A DNA stretch of 64,000 nucleotides from Grammothele lineata. Its lineage: Eukaryota; Basidiomycota; Agaricomycetes; Polyporales; Polyporaceae. The stretch is taken from contig NDFF03000217.1 of the NCBI GenBank assembly GCA_002150815.3, positions 1 through 64,000 on the forward strand, in the 5' to 3' direction. Under the pieces are notes generated by a model, which was given only the letters and a program-made list of their open reading frames with translations, was not told the origin of the DNA and ran no database searches. Shown here piece by piece: positions 23,515-35,079 of this stretch. A program made the translations under genes and the position numbers. How positions within the stretch are numbered: the stretch's first letter is position 1; each line of letters begins with the position of its first letter.

Positions 23515-25735
23515 TCATACCAATTGCCCGTACTTCTTCCTCAGGTACTCGTCGTCCTCTGTCTGATCAACAATCACCCCAACCTCGATCTCCTTGTGCT
23601 CGTCCTTTCCGGGCAGCTATTCATGCAGAGAGCGGTATGTAAGCGTGACTACGAGTGATGCGAGCGGGCGTATGTATACCTGCGGCGCATTCCATAACTC
23701 CTTATCCGCCAACCGCTTCGCCTTCGAGAGAATGAATGGAGATGTTCCGTCGACGAAGACCTCCATGCCCGCCATTTTCATCTCTCGCGACATTAGCCTG
23801 AAGTAAAGTGAGTATAATTGAGGTAAATAACGCGCTCAGACGCCTACACTGTGAGCAAAGATATCGTGTATACTGTCCGAAGAAGTCAGCTCTCAGGCTG
23901 TCTGAGTGGCGAACGAAGCGAAGGCTGGAACATACGTCTGGTGGTGATGATGTTGAGTGTATCACCGCCGAAACTATCAGGTATCACCAAGTTCTGGAAT
24001 ATAATTAGCATCATTGCACGACGTATGAAGAGTTATCGAAAGCAACTTACCACCATGAACGCGAAGAAATTGAAGATACTACGGAATACGATTAGTGAGG
24101 CCATGGTACGCACTAATATTCGAAGCTATCATCGGGGAAACTAATTCACCATGTGAGTAGGCCTAGCGCAAAATCAGTGTCTAGTCACTTGAGAAGATAT
24201 GGAATTCGAGTCTTCGACACGTACCCGAGCTGATGAAGAACAGTTGGAACCAATCGAGGGAAGACTCGGGTTTCGCGTTGCTAAGGGTGGCATAAGCTGG
24301 AACGGTTATACGCCCAAATAACGCACGACCAACCTTCTTTGCGACGCATGAACCTGCCGAAGGGCCAAGATAATGGCGAACGTGAGTAGTACATCACCGA
24401 TCCCAGCCAACCCGGCTGCAATAGCGTTTAAAGTCTACGAGCATCGTTCAGGATTCGTGAACCGCTACATGAACATTTTGGACCTCACGTTGATGATGGC
24501 TAGTTGCGGAGTTATTCGGCCCGCATCCATCAAGAACCTTGAGATACATGTGAGCAGCTAACACATGCATCGACCAACGAAATGGTGCCTTACGCTATGG
24601 AAGATCCAGCTTGGATACAAGTTCAACGAGCGTTCAGAGGGACTTGGGAAGCTGCGAACGAACCTGCGACAACACCCACTTCCCCTACAAGAAAGAACAG
24701 CTGTGGCTCGACGTGAGCGAGAGGCGAAAGATGAGGGGCGTACTGCACTTTACTTACGGAGAGCCAAGCAATGAGGCGATAGCGAAAACCGACTAGGTTC
24801 GTTGAACGATGAGTACATAGGTGTTAGCCATGGGGAAGGAACGCACCTAAGGAGACGCGACGAGCGAAGAAGCTGGGGAGAGCCGGTTTGAGCACTGGGT
24901 GAAGAGCGCAGATGGAATGTACGCTCACATTTGAGAAGCGACCATGGAAAGCCCCTAAAAAGCACTCAGAAAGCCGGAATAATACTGCTTACTATAAGCC
25001 AACGCACTGAGATGAACGGCCATATCTTTGAGCAAGAAGGTTAGTTGGTACCGAAACGCATCGTTTTAAGGGAATATAATTACATCTAACGACCTAAAGA
25101 ACCGGCAGGGCGACGCCGCGTAGTCAACTTCAGTACGTTAGTTGACCCAAGGTCCTGAGTATCACGCACCACACTCCGTGCAACTGTGCTTCGGGTTGGT
25201 AGTAGTTCAGGATGAGGTAGTAATAGCTGTGAGTTGTTATATCGACAATGAATCCGAACATTCGCGAAGAAAAGGAGGAGGCTCTTACCTGCTATGGATC
25301 GTGAGGACCACATGCATCGTCTGCAACAACCTGTCAAGTCATCAGATACTGGTGGTAGAGAGCTGAATGCAATATATGAGGATTCTCACATTACAACGAT
25401 GACCTGCAAGCGGCCGAAGTCGTCAGGATATCGGGGTACGGGTGGTCGATAATCGAGTCAAAACAACCACCAACCAGCATCTTGATGTACGACGCGTCTG
25501 AAGTGAAAGTGCGCGCATACCGGTAAGCCTGATGTAGAATCAGGCCGTAGAGTCTGCGTCGGAGAGTATCACGTTAGCGTTTTCAAGACTAGGGCAGGAG
25601 TAAGTACTGCACTCACAGGACACCCAAGAACGACCCAACGAAAAGGACGCCCTGTCCGAGCGGCGGTGCCACCAGGGCCAACGCAGGCACTGCTTGTCCG
25701 GGGGTCGCAGGACCGGAGCCAGAAGGGAGGGACAT
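23515..25735 (-). CDS. DUF6534-family integral membrane protein (subtype A, copy 3)
   Basis: The start at 25735 gives MSLPSGSGPATPGQAVPALA and a first helix GVLFVGSFLGVL. The next exon reads LYGLILHQAYRYARTFTSDA. The C-terminal exons read MKMAGMEVFVDGTSPFILSK, then KRLADKELWNAPQ, and after an intron a charged tail ending RKKYGQLV with TGA at 23515. The predicted topology is seven helices, with the tail in the cytosol. It is the third member of the 17.3-25.7 kb tandem run, all on the same strand with matching exon design. The middle exons are short and separated by introns of about 50-60 nt; they were only partly traced. Confidence 0.7.
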
Positions 25736-27483
25736 GAAGGAGGGGATGGCGTCGGCTAGGTCGAGGCGGAGGTCCGCGCTACATATGTGCTATGGACACG
25801 GATCAGTCTGAGTCTGCTGTGTGTCGTCGTCAGATTGCGCGTGCCAACGGTGCACAGGCTCGAGGAACCGCCACCTTCTCTTCTGCGCATTACGGCCTAG
25901 GTGGAACAACACAATGTACGGTATGTTGATTTGCGAGAACGACAGCCCCGATAGCCGCAGACTCCGTTTTCTCGTGCGCATGGCCTCTCAAACCCACACG
26001 GGGTGTGAACAAAATGTACTGCAGAAAGAGGAAGCAATGACAGTGATCGGCGGTGAAGCTAAGGCAAACCGCTCGTTACTGTGTAGTTCTTCATTGTGAA
26101 CACACTGAGACACAATAGCGTACGTTTGGACGTGTCTCGAGCATGAGCCATCTGTGACACTTGCTGCCAGCTTCAGAATGTTGTTGGAATGTGCCAGCTA
26201 CATGATGAGGTCGTGGGCAAATGATCCTTCTATCGCCCCTCTTGACGTCGAAGTTGATGGTCGCCTTGCGGACACGGACACCGAGAACGCCGGGGAGCCT
26301 TCCACCAGGCAGATACGAGCCACATTCTCACATCCACTACGACGTCTTTCATTCACGATCTCTAGCTTTGCTTGGAACACACAGGGAACTTGGCACCTTG
26401 AGCACTGTATGTGTAATGAGGCTTCCGAAGGGCTGCAAACAATGCTACTAGTATTCGTGAGTAGCTTCAGTATGAGCACAGAGAAGCTTAGACCTGGAAT
26501 TACCTCCCACGCTTCCCCTTCAGACTAAACCAGACCTGCCGGTGGCCAACGCGGTGCGAAAGAACTTGTCCGACGGCGGCGGCGGCGACGGTTGAATCAT
26601 CCCGAGAGTGTCGGCGCTTAGTACTCACCACTTTGTACAATTTGCCACATATGAAATCGAGCGTCAGACAGTTCAACTAGGCCAGCGAACCATGTAAAGG
26701 CCGCGGAGTCGGGCTAGAAGAGGCGGGCGGACTCGGCTCCTTGAGGAGTCCATGAGGACGCGTTTTGATGACGTGAGCAGATAATTTGGGCGCCTCTCCC
26801 CAGGGCACCAATTAGACGCCTATAGCCGGAACTTGAGCTTTTGTACATGTTCAACGTTCAACTTCTAGCTTCCAGCTTCACGCTTCAAGCACGAGGCGGA
26901 CACACGATTCTGTTCATTATTATGGGCTATAGTTTAACCTTCTAGAACAGGTATCAGAGGTTCTCACCTCCCAAGCAGAACACGGAGAAGTACAAGCCGG
27001 ATCGAAGTCATGTTCCCCACGCGGCGTAAGTGCGCTCCAACTTGACGCGTTGCAATTGAGTTCTGCTAAAGGCTCCTAAGTTCTTGTTTACGTCTCACTA
27101 TTCTACGCCCAGTGATGTAGTCGGCATTGAGAGCAACATTGTGGCTAAGTCGCATATACCGCCCATCTGCGGAACAGGACTCAAAAGTCGCTGGTTGAGG
27201 GTTTCGTTGCATTACCTCTTGGACAACCTCCTTCTGATACTGAAATTTGTTACATCCTTTTACTCGGCCACCGAAGGCGATCATGAGACGATTGGAAGGT
27301 CGCTTCGCGGAAGAGAGCCGCCAGGAAGGCGCCGACCTTGTTACCGGTGCTCCCAGCTCCGGACTTCCAAGGGGATTTGTAACCCAGTGCTGTGGTATGT
27401 CGCAAGCGCAGTATGCGCTATAAGGTCGACCTCTAATGATTGTCTCCGATACCTCTCTCCTACAGCTATCCTCTGACTTTGAC
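25736..27483. other. intergenic with unassigned open frames
   Basis: About 1.7 kb lies between divergent genes. A 124-codon frame on + (26154-26528) and a 93-codon frame on - (26198-26479) overlap each other; neither resembles a known family. The right part is the hydrolase upstream region. Confidence 0.45.
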
Positions 27484-28784
27484 ATGGACACATCCAAATT
27501 CAAGGCCTGTACCGTTCGACGCGGCCACACTTACCGCTATTACGTTTCTCCTGCCGCTTCGGGGAGGCCTACTCTCTTTTTTATCCACGGCTTCCCCTCT
27601 AGCTCCCTTGATTGGGCGCGTCAGGTCGCCTACTTTGAGCCAAAGGGGTTCGGAATCATTGTCCCCGACTGCCTCGGGTACGGAGGAACGTCTAAACCGG
27701 TCAATCAGGAGGAGTTCCGCTGGAAGCTCCTCGCGGATGATCTCATCGACATCCTCGACGTAGAGAAACCGGAAGTTGTCATCGGGATCGGGCATGACTG
27801 GTACTACAGCGCTTCGCTTTTTTCGTTCCTGTGGTTGTCCAAAGCTGACTTGACCGCTTTCTTCGCAGGGGATCTGCAATCCTTTCCAGCCTTGTACACC
27901 ACTACCAGGGTCGCTTCCGCGCGTTTACCTGGCTCGCTCTAGGATACCTCCCGCCCAACCCCTCACACTTCGACATTGACGTCGTCCTCACGACGCTCAA
28001 GCAGAGAACCGGCAGCGAAGTGCTCGGCTACCAGAAGTTCTTTACCGCGCCCGACGCGCCCGCGATTTGTGAGAAAAATGTCCGTCCTTCCCATGACCTC
28101 CCCTTCCAGGCTGCTATCTCCGTGCCCGAGGCAAACTGACGCGCGGCCTCGATGACAGCTGGACAGCTTCCTCGAGCACGCGTACCCTGCTACGCCTGAG
28201 AACTGGTTTGAAACCCTCTGCCCGGTGGGCGTGCTCCGTGAGCGCGTCATGGCCAACGCAAGGCCAGGGTACGCGCCGTGGCTTACCTCGGAGGTAAGCC
28301 AGGCGATCCACAGCGCTCCCCCTCTCTCTTTCCATGATACGTTCAGCTAACCGCGTTCGTCGCTATCACGTACTTACAGGAATACGCGACCATGCGGGAG
28401 ACGCTCGCGCGCAATGGGCTCGCGTCGGCCATGAACTACTACAAAGTCTACCACAACAACGTCAATCTCACTGATCACCAAGGTGCGGATCTGCCCCTCA
28501 TACACGCTCTTGTCACGGGGCGGATAAAGCTGACGAGATCCGTCTGGGTATACTTCGGACCGCTGTCAGCTCTCCCCGAGGCCGCGTGGCACGTTACGAA
28601 ACCCACGCTTTACATTGCGGCGAAGCGCGACTTCGTCTGTCAGCCCGTACGGAGCTTGCCGCACTTCGACAAGTACGCTCCGCACAGGGAGGTGGTCGAA
28701 CTCGACACGGGTCACTGGGTGCAGCTCGAGGACCCTGCGGGGGTGAACGCTGCACTCGAGGGATGGCTGCAACGTCTGCCGTGA
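27484..28784 (+). CDS. alpha/beta hydrolase, soluble epoxide hydrolase type
   Basis: This is likely a cytosolic epoxide hydrolase converting epoxides to diols. Five exons (27484-27800, 27869-28079, 28159-28293, 28380-28482, 28570-28784) give 326 residues, the usual size of the stand-alone domain. The oxyanion-hole motif is HGFPSSSLDW. The nucleophile Asp lies in GHDWGS, formed across intron 1. The cap region has NYYKVYHNN with candidate Tyr proton donors. The acid lies in AAKRDFVCQP, and the catalytic His in DTGHWVQLEDP. The start MDTSKFKACTVRRGHTYRYY is typical. The second intron uses the donor GTCCGT, read from family alignment and less certain. The last intron (87 nt) is stop-free and in frame. 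A decayed copy of its last exon lies at 31790-31891. Confidence 0.9.
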
Positions 28785-29093
28785 GCTTCTTAGTGAGGAA
28801 ACAACAGAGCGTCGAGGGGGTTTTCAGTGGCGGGATCATAACAAAGTTAGCTTCGCGTCAAAGAATACTGAATGCCTCGTAACTCGTGTAACTCACAGTG
28901 CCCCAAGAACGTGTACATAGAGGCTTTGATGCTCAAGGTATACCGTCTAACGTACATGACTACATCTCACAGATCGAGACCTCTACAACGTACTAAAGCT
29001 CATATGCTGCTATCCTTCGGGCTATCACATATTTATGACGTCTTCCTTCCTCGTGGTCTGATTATGGGGTGGTAAGAATATGTCAGTTACGAA
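28785..29093. other. convergent 3' region
   Basis: About 300 bases between the hydrolase stop and the 3' end of the DUF6534 gene on -. No feature recognised. Confidence 0.5.
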
Positions 29094-31290
29094 TCAATGT
29101 CTTGGGACTTTCGAGCGCACCTGTCTGTCGCCATCATCTGAACCCTGCAGCTGAACCTGAATGGGAACCTCTGCAATGACTTGGAGGCTAACATCCGTCT
29201 CCTGCCGAGTCGGGAAGGCAAACGCCACGTTAAGTCTGGGATTCGAAGCCCTAGGTCAAGGAGGTACGCACTGGCCTGTGCGCAAATGCGAGAGACGCGT
29301 TCCGTGGATGCTGGTCGTCGATCGCTACGTCGAGGTTCAAGGAAATGATTTCAATTCCGCGCGAGGGGCCGCGGTCTACCAGCGAGTGGCGCGAATTCAC
29401 GCTGAAGCGTTGGTAAGCGTCCGTCGCCGTAAGGAGGTTTAAATAATAGGTAGCCGATTGCCACTCACGCTGCTAGGACTACGTTGGCGTCAACTATGCA
29501 CATGAAACGTAAGATCGAGGTGAGTAAGAGCATTTGCTAGGGTATCGCTGGGTACTTGCAATGAGGCATCATCAAGAACGCTGGAAGAAAGAGCATCTCG
29601 CTCGAGCTGAGGATCTACACGCGGGAGGTTAGTAAGTCAGCCTTCTCTGAGGTTCGAGGCACTCACTAGCACGAAAGCAGTAGCCGCCAAGATCCTGGAG
29701 TCATCCTCCGGTCATTTAACGCCACGGTTGTGCGATCCTGTCAACAAGGAACGCACATATTGAGTAGGCCTATTCTCAGAAGCCGGGCTCAGCCCCACAA
29801 AGATACTGAGAGCGGCGTAGCGTACGCTACTGACCTGTGTTCACGGAGAACGTAATTATGCGATTGATCAATCTATCGGTGCTACCTCGCGTAGTATGAG
29901 TTAGAATATGTGTGAACTGGCATTTCCCATACCTCCGAATCCCCGTTCGCGCTCTTCGCATGTAGCTGAGCAACCTATAAACAAGGTAGAGGTCCATGAT
30001 AATGACTATCACGAGCTGACACATAATCAATATCTGAAGAGTCGTAGAATGTTAGTTACCATAGTTGCTCCTTCGTAAGAAACTTCACATACGACGGTTG
30101 GGTTGAAGACATTTTCACCGGCTTTAAAGCTGATAGGCATCTGCCAACGTGGGTCATTTCTGCTAACGGTATAGTTGTAAGGTACTCACGCATATGTCGT
30201 CCCGACTGAGTGGTGTATGATTGATTCAAATCAGCGGCGACCTGACTTAACGCGTCATAAAACCCTCACTTGTTTGTAGAACTTGAGATGGCGGCGCGCG
30301 GCGAGTCAAATGATTAGTCACGATTGTCCGATTCTCATTTATGGATATTGATAAAACCGACCGAAAATCGAGATGAATGCCGCACCCTGTCGAGGGTCAG
30401 CATCGAAAGCATGGAAGAATGTTGAATGTATGCGCACCATAAAGTACAATGTTGTGACTGAACCCCTCTCAACTAGCGCACGTGGTAAGCTCGTTGCGGT
30501 ACCTCTCAAGGGGAAGAACTTGTAATACTCACGCACGTGAATTCTGCGTAGAAAGAAGCTGATTACGGCCAATCAGTCTTTGAACGGAGTAGAGGATTGC
30601 TGGACCTCACAAATGCGATGCGGAAACCGCGTAAATCTGAGACGCTACGGTGAACGAACATCCTTTGCGGATTCGAAGACGTTTGAAACGCACAGACACG
30701 GGCGGTAGCAACTTGAAATGAGCTTCCTATCAGCAACACTTCAGGCGGCGATACGATGTACGCTACTCACCAGTGTGGTAGGTAGACTTAGAAAAGAAGA
30801 AACAGTATCCTTCGTAAATATGTAGTAGCTGAATCGTGCCGATGTCAGTGTATAGTGTCGCCTCTGCGCAGGAGTAAATAGTCGCTACCTCTCTTGCATG
30901 GCGAATACAGCATGCACTGTGCTCAGTAGGCTAGATATGTACAATAGAACCCCGGATGTCAGACATGAGTCGCTGATTGAGGAGCTTGACCCACAAGATT
31001 GTCCCAATCTATGAGAAGCGGTGGTCAGTCAATGCTCCTACTTGTGCATACAGAACGAGGATTGAACTCACAGTAAGCTTCAGGCCTATCTTGTCTTTCG
31101 GGTATCTGGAGAAATAGCGATAGGTCTTGTCGACCGTCATCCCGTACAAACTTAAAACGGAACCAAAACCGTAGGAGTCAGTATGTCCACAGATAAAGCA
31201 AAGAAGCAGCATAGAGGATGCTTACACCAGTGCAATGAACGTTCCGATAATCTCTGCGCCGAGGGGCGTCGAACCTACGGCGTCTGCCAT
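29094..31290 (-). CDS. DUF6534-family integral membrane protein (subtype B, copy 1)
   Basis: The start at 31290 gives MADAVGSTPLGAEIIGTFIA and, after an intron, LYGMTVDKTYRYFSRYPKD, the family motif. Around 29.85-30.05 kb the exons read VYRLLSYMRRARTGIRR and STDRLINRIITFSVNTG, matching the loop and sixth helix. The C-terminal part reads VNSRHSLVDRGPSRGIEIIS and then an Asp/Thr/Val-rich tail ending GDDGDRQ. One intron (about 29.2 kb) was needed to keep frame in the tail. The stop at 29094 assumes read-through of a possible last donor. The lead and tail closely match the gene at 32260-34408. Predicted seven helices, function unknown. Confidence 0.7.
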
Positions 31291-31789
31291 GAGGGGCGAC
31301 GATGCGGAAGTAGTCGGGACGTGGGCTGAACGCCGCCGCTGAGCACAGACGGCCAGTATTTGAGCGGCTGCGAGTGCGCCTGTGAACGCGTGGAACACAG
31401 AAGCTTAGAAGCTGAGCACATCGGCAACTGTCAGGCGCCATCGAAGCTCGGATATTTTGGACCGTCTTCTCCCCAACTTTGTTTGTACTGAGCGCTGTGT
31501 CCGCATTCGGCGCTGTGAGGCATCGACGCGGTCTTGGGCCGCTCTCGTTCATCCGACTGGGTAGTGGACTCTTAGGCGAGAAAGCCTTAAGTGTGAGCTC
31601 CCAGAGGAGGGACTGGGCGGTCTCGGCTCTGTGCAGCGAAGGTTGACCGCCCGATGGTACCGCTTGCGGCCATGGCGGTTTCTGATATCTGCTACCGAAG
31701 TGACTTGAAAGACCGCAGTCTTCACTTTGTGAACTCCGTTTACCAGCCATGGCAGAGCCTGCCGTACTGGTGCGAGGACCTGCGACTCT
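31291..31789. other. upstream region, no gene recognised
   Basis: About 500 bases between the DUF6534 start and a hydrolase relic. A long minus-strand frame crosses it, but its translation is low-complexity and in conflict with the DUF6534 first exon, so it is treated as chance. Confidence 0.45.
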
Positions 31790-31891
31790 GAGAGGAACTC
31801 GGCTTCGATACGAGGTGCTAGATGCAGTTCGAGGACCGTCTCTAGGGTGAGAATGCTGCGCTCGAGGGCTGGATAGAACGCTTGCCGTGAG
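31790..31891 (+). pseudogene. relic of epoxide hydrolase last exon
   Basis: The stretch CAGTTCGAGGACCGTCTCTA, followed by a region matching GAATGCTGCGCTCGAGGGCT and ending GCTTGCCGTGA, is clearly similar to the end of the hydrolase at 28.70-28.78 kb. There the protein reads VQLEDPAGVNAALEGWLQRL. The relic carries stops (for example TAG after CGTCTC) and only this 3' part is recognisable. Its position just upstream of a second DUF6534 subtype-B gene mirrors the order hydrolase then DUF6534 at 27.5-31.3 kb. Confidence 0.75.
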
Positions 31892-32259
31892 GCTGACAGA
31901 GAAGGAGCGCCGGATAATTGTAATATGTCGTTAGTCCGCAGTGTCGAAGTGGGAACTTGAGTGCTCACTCGGTACAAGATATTGAACGCATCATCCCCCA
32001 ATGAGCGACTGTGGCAGGTGAGTTTGCTGGTTAATACATCTTGCACAGACTGAAGAACCTCCGTTCGGGCGGGAATATCTTCCTGAGCTGAGAGTTTTGG
32101 TGTCCATGATATACCTTCCTAATATACACACACGCAGCATTGTCGCACCGTACCAGCCGTCCGGTGCCATAATCTCCGCAGTTCAATAGAATACACTGCC
32201 CCGACAAACCCTATTCAGACTTCCAGGGCCTGCTTGCGTGTGCTCTGCGCACGGATCGG
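31892..32259. other. short intergenic region
   Basis: About 370 bases between the hydrolase relic and the 3' end of the next gene. No feature recognised. Part may be the 3' UTR or a last exon of the DUF6534 gene. Confidence 0.4.
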
Positions 32260-34408
32260 TCAGCCACGAAGTCGCAGACGAAAGAGCACACCACCTGCTG
32301 AGAGAGAGTGACGTACCTGCCTATCGCTCTCTTCCGCACTAGGGAGACAACGAAGCTGGACTTGGGTCTCCCGGGTGACCGCCTCGAGGCTGATCTCGGT
32401 CTCCCCCTGTCTCCGCGCGAATGCGATGGACGCGTTGTGCGGGTGTTGCTCCGGAGCAGCGACGTCGAGGTTGAGCGAGACGATCTCGATCCCGTGCGAG
32501 CCGCGGTCGACTAGTGAGTGGCGTGAGTTGACGCTATGAAGGCCGTGATGGTCGGAACTCGTGAGCGGGGAGGTGAAGCAGCGAGCTGGAGTTATGTTGC
32601 CACTAACGCTGCTAGTACTACGTTGGCGTCGACTGGGAAGCTGAAGGTCAGGGTGGGTGCGCGTGTCAGAATGTTGCTGGGCAACTTACATTGGGGCATT
32701 GTCAGGAAGGCGGGGAGGAAAAGCGATTCCGACGAGCTAAGGATCTGTAATACGCTCTGAGTAAAGTCATCTGGCAGTTGTGGACATAAAGGTAGCTTAC
32801 CAGCACAAATGTAGTGGTAGCGAGAATACTAGTGAGATACTTGAGGAACGATTATCAGTGATTTCCTGTCGGAAACAGACGCACACGTTGGCAAAACCTG
32901 TTATAGGCGACATATGCGTCAAGTCTCGAGAGAAATTTGCGTATCGTGCTCACCAGTGTTGACAGAAAAGGAGATGATGCGATTGATCATCGTGTCCGTG
33001 CTGCACAGACCGCATCAGTCGGCCTAACACACGCTATTTCTCGAACGGAGGCGCTGACCTTCGGATACCTGTTCTAGCTCTTCGCAAGTAGCTGACAAGT
33101 CTATACATCAGGTAGAGGTCGATCAAGACGATGACCACGAGCTGAGAGAGATATAGGATCTACAGAGGAAGGTCGTAAGTCGGGATATATAACGAGCGCG
33201 CTCGCAATGTGCTATACGCACAACGGAGGGATTGAATACGTTCGCGCCGGCTTTGAAGCTGGGAAGCAACTTCGAGATGAGCAAACCGGGGGTTCTCGCA
33301 TCGTGGGGGCGGTAACCTCACGCATAGACGGTGCCAGCTGATTAGAAAGTGTGTCAACCTTAGCACGGATAAAAATGGTGGGACGCTCACTGATTTGTAG
33401 TGCTGGAGGACGGGGGTGGATTCGATCATCAGCTTGTCGATTCTCGTCCAGGCTGGACACCTACCGAATATTGAGATGAACGCCGTTCCCTGAGGGTTAT
33501 CAATGTCAATGACGGAATGATTGATGAGAAGCAAAGTAAATCGTTACCATAAAAAGCGAAGTTATCCTTGAGCCTTGTTCAACTAATGATCATAGGCCAG
33601 GGACAAAGATTGATTTGAGTGTAGTCCCGATGCGAAAAATCGAAACTCACGCGTGTGAACTCTGCGAATGAAGAAGCTAAGGAAAGATGGTCAGATTTCG
33701 GGCTTAGCAGAGTCTCTCCAAGCTCACAAGTGGGACGTAGACACCACAGAAGTCTGTCGAATCCGTATGAGCGAAAAACAAACGAATCCACTGGGCCAAC
33801 CTCACTGAAACAAGCGGCAGCAGCTGTCATAGACATCATTCTGTTAATCGAGTTTTACGATACGACGAATGCACGCTGCTTACCAAGACTGTCGGCAGAC
33901 TCAGGACGACCGTGACCGTTTTGTTCGTGAATATATGATAGCTGAAGGAGGGAATCGTGAATTGATGTCGAGATCAACCAGTTGGCGATACAAGCGTGAT
34001 ACGTACCAGACTTGCATTGCGAACACGGCGTGGACTGTGCTCAATATTCTAGAGACGTGCGAGTGGGGTCGGAATATCAGTCGCATATGACTAGAGAGAT
34101 TAGAAGCTCGGCGTACGAGAGCGTAGCAACCTATCATGACCAAGAAGCGGCGTTTAGCAAGTGCGGCCATTTAAGAGTACATGGGAATAAGGGCTTACAG
34201 TCAGCTTGAGGCTCAGCCTATCTTTGGGGTATCTAGAGAAATAGCGATAGCTCTTGTCGATCGTCATACCGTACATGCTGTCCGTCCCACACATCAAGTC
34301 AGTCCCCAAACCCATATCACAACAAAACAACCAAAACACTTACATGAGCGCAACGAACGTGCCAATGATCTCCGAGCTGAGCGGTGTCGAGGCCACAGCG
34401 CTAGACAT
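32260..34408 (-). CDS. DUF6534-family integral membrane protein (subtype B, copy 2)
   Basis: The start at 34408 gives MSSAVASTPLSSEIIGTFVA and, after an intron, YGMTIDKSYRYFSRYPKD. Near 33.0 kb an exon reads MINRIISFSVNTG. The C-terminal exon reads VNSRHSLVDRGSHGIEIVSL, then a polar tail rich in Glu, Thr and Val ending SAEESDRQ. If the possible donor after DRQ is not used, the frame stops at 32260. The subtype matches the gene at 29094-31290. The frame is open upstream of the chosen start, back to an ATG at 34615, but that extension is Ser/Arg/Pro-rich and unlike the family, so the shorter start is preferred. Exons between 33.1 and 33.9 kb were only partly traced. Confidence 0.7.
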
Positions 34409-35079
34409 AATGGCGGACAACTCAAACGCGGGCGCGGGCACGGACGCGGGGTAGACTAGGACCCTCGGGCTGCTGCCGGCATATGGGGCGCACTCGGGCT
34501 CGAGACGGCGGGCATTTGAGCATGGGCAAGGGCGCCTGCGCGAAGACGCCCCGCTGTCATCCGCGGAGGCGCTGTCGTCCGTGTTGAGGTCTTCGTTTCC
34601 CAGGTGCTGGTTCATGAGCAGCGCCCCGCGGATGCGTACCCCGGGCGACGATAGAAGGCTGCGGTACTAGGACGCGTCTTGGGCCACTCTGGAGCGTGAA
34701 GCTCGGGAGTGGACGCCGGACGACAAAGCATCCCGGTCGTGGTCCGGGTGCAGTGGGACACGAGCTGGGTGCAGCATCCCGTGCAGCGATTGCAGGCTGC
34801 GCAATAATGCTCTTTGCGGGCACGGGGTATCTCGTCAGCCGACGTTGATACCACTGATGACAGCGCGACCTTCGTCCGAATAGTACAATATTCCATTCGA
34901 CGTCATTGATAATATCCACCCGGGCTTTGTCCGGCCTGGCAGTGGATCTGTCACTCAATATCTTGAGCAGGGAGCGAGAACATTGTCCGGGGTGCTATCA
35001 GAGTACAAGCAAGTGGCACAACAAGAAAGACAGACTTGCAGCAAAACCTCACCAAACCTCCCTCAGCCCTGAACCCCAG
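34409..35079. other. intergenic, no gene recognised
   Basis: About 670 bases holding the upstream region of the DUF6534 gene and the 3' region of the dehydrogenase gene. No motif or repeat recognised. Confidence 0.45.

Noticed and set aside
29225..29260. T-loop-like string GGGCTTCGAATCCC on the minus strand
   Set aside because: It lies inside the tail intron of a DUF6534 gene and no other tRNA arms are present.
31178..32046. 190- and 165-codon minus-strand frames
   Set aside because: They overlap the hydrolase relic and the DUF6534 first exon in other frames, and the translations show no domain.
34409..34615. 69-residue N-terminal extension of the DUF6534 gene at 32.3-34.4 kb
   Set aside because: It is low-complexity Ser/Arg/Pro sequence, absent from relatives that start just before the first helix.
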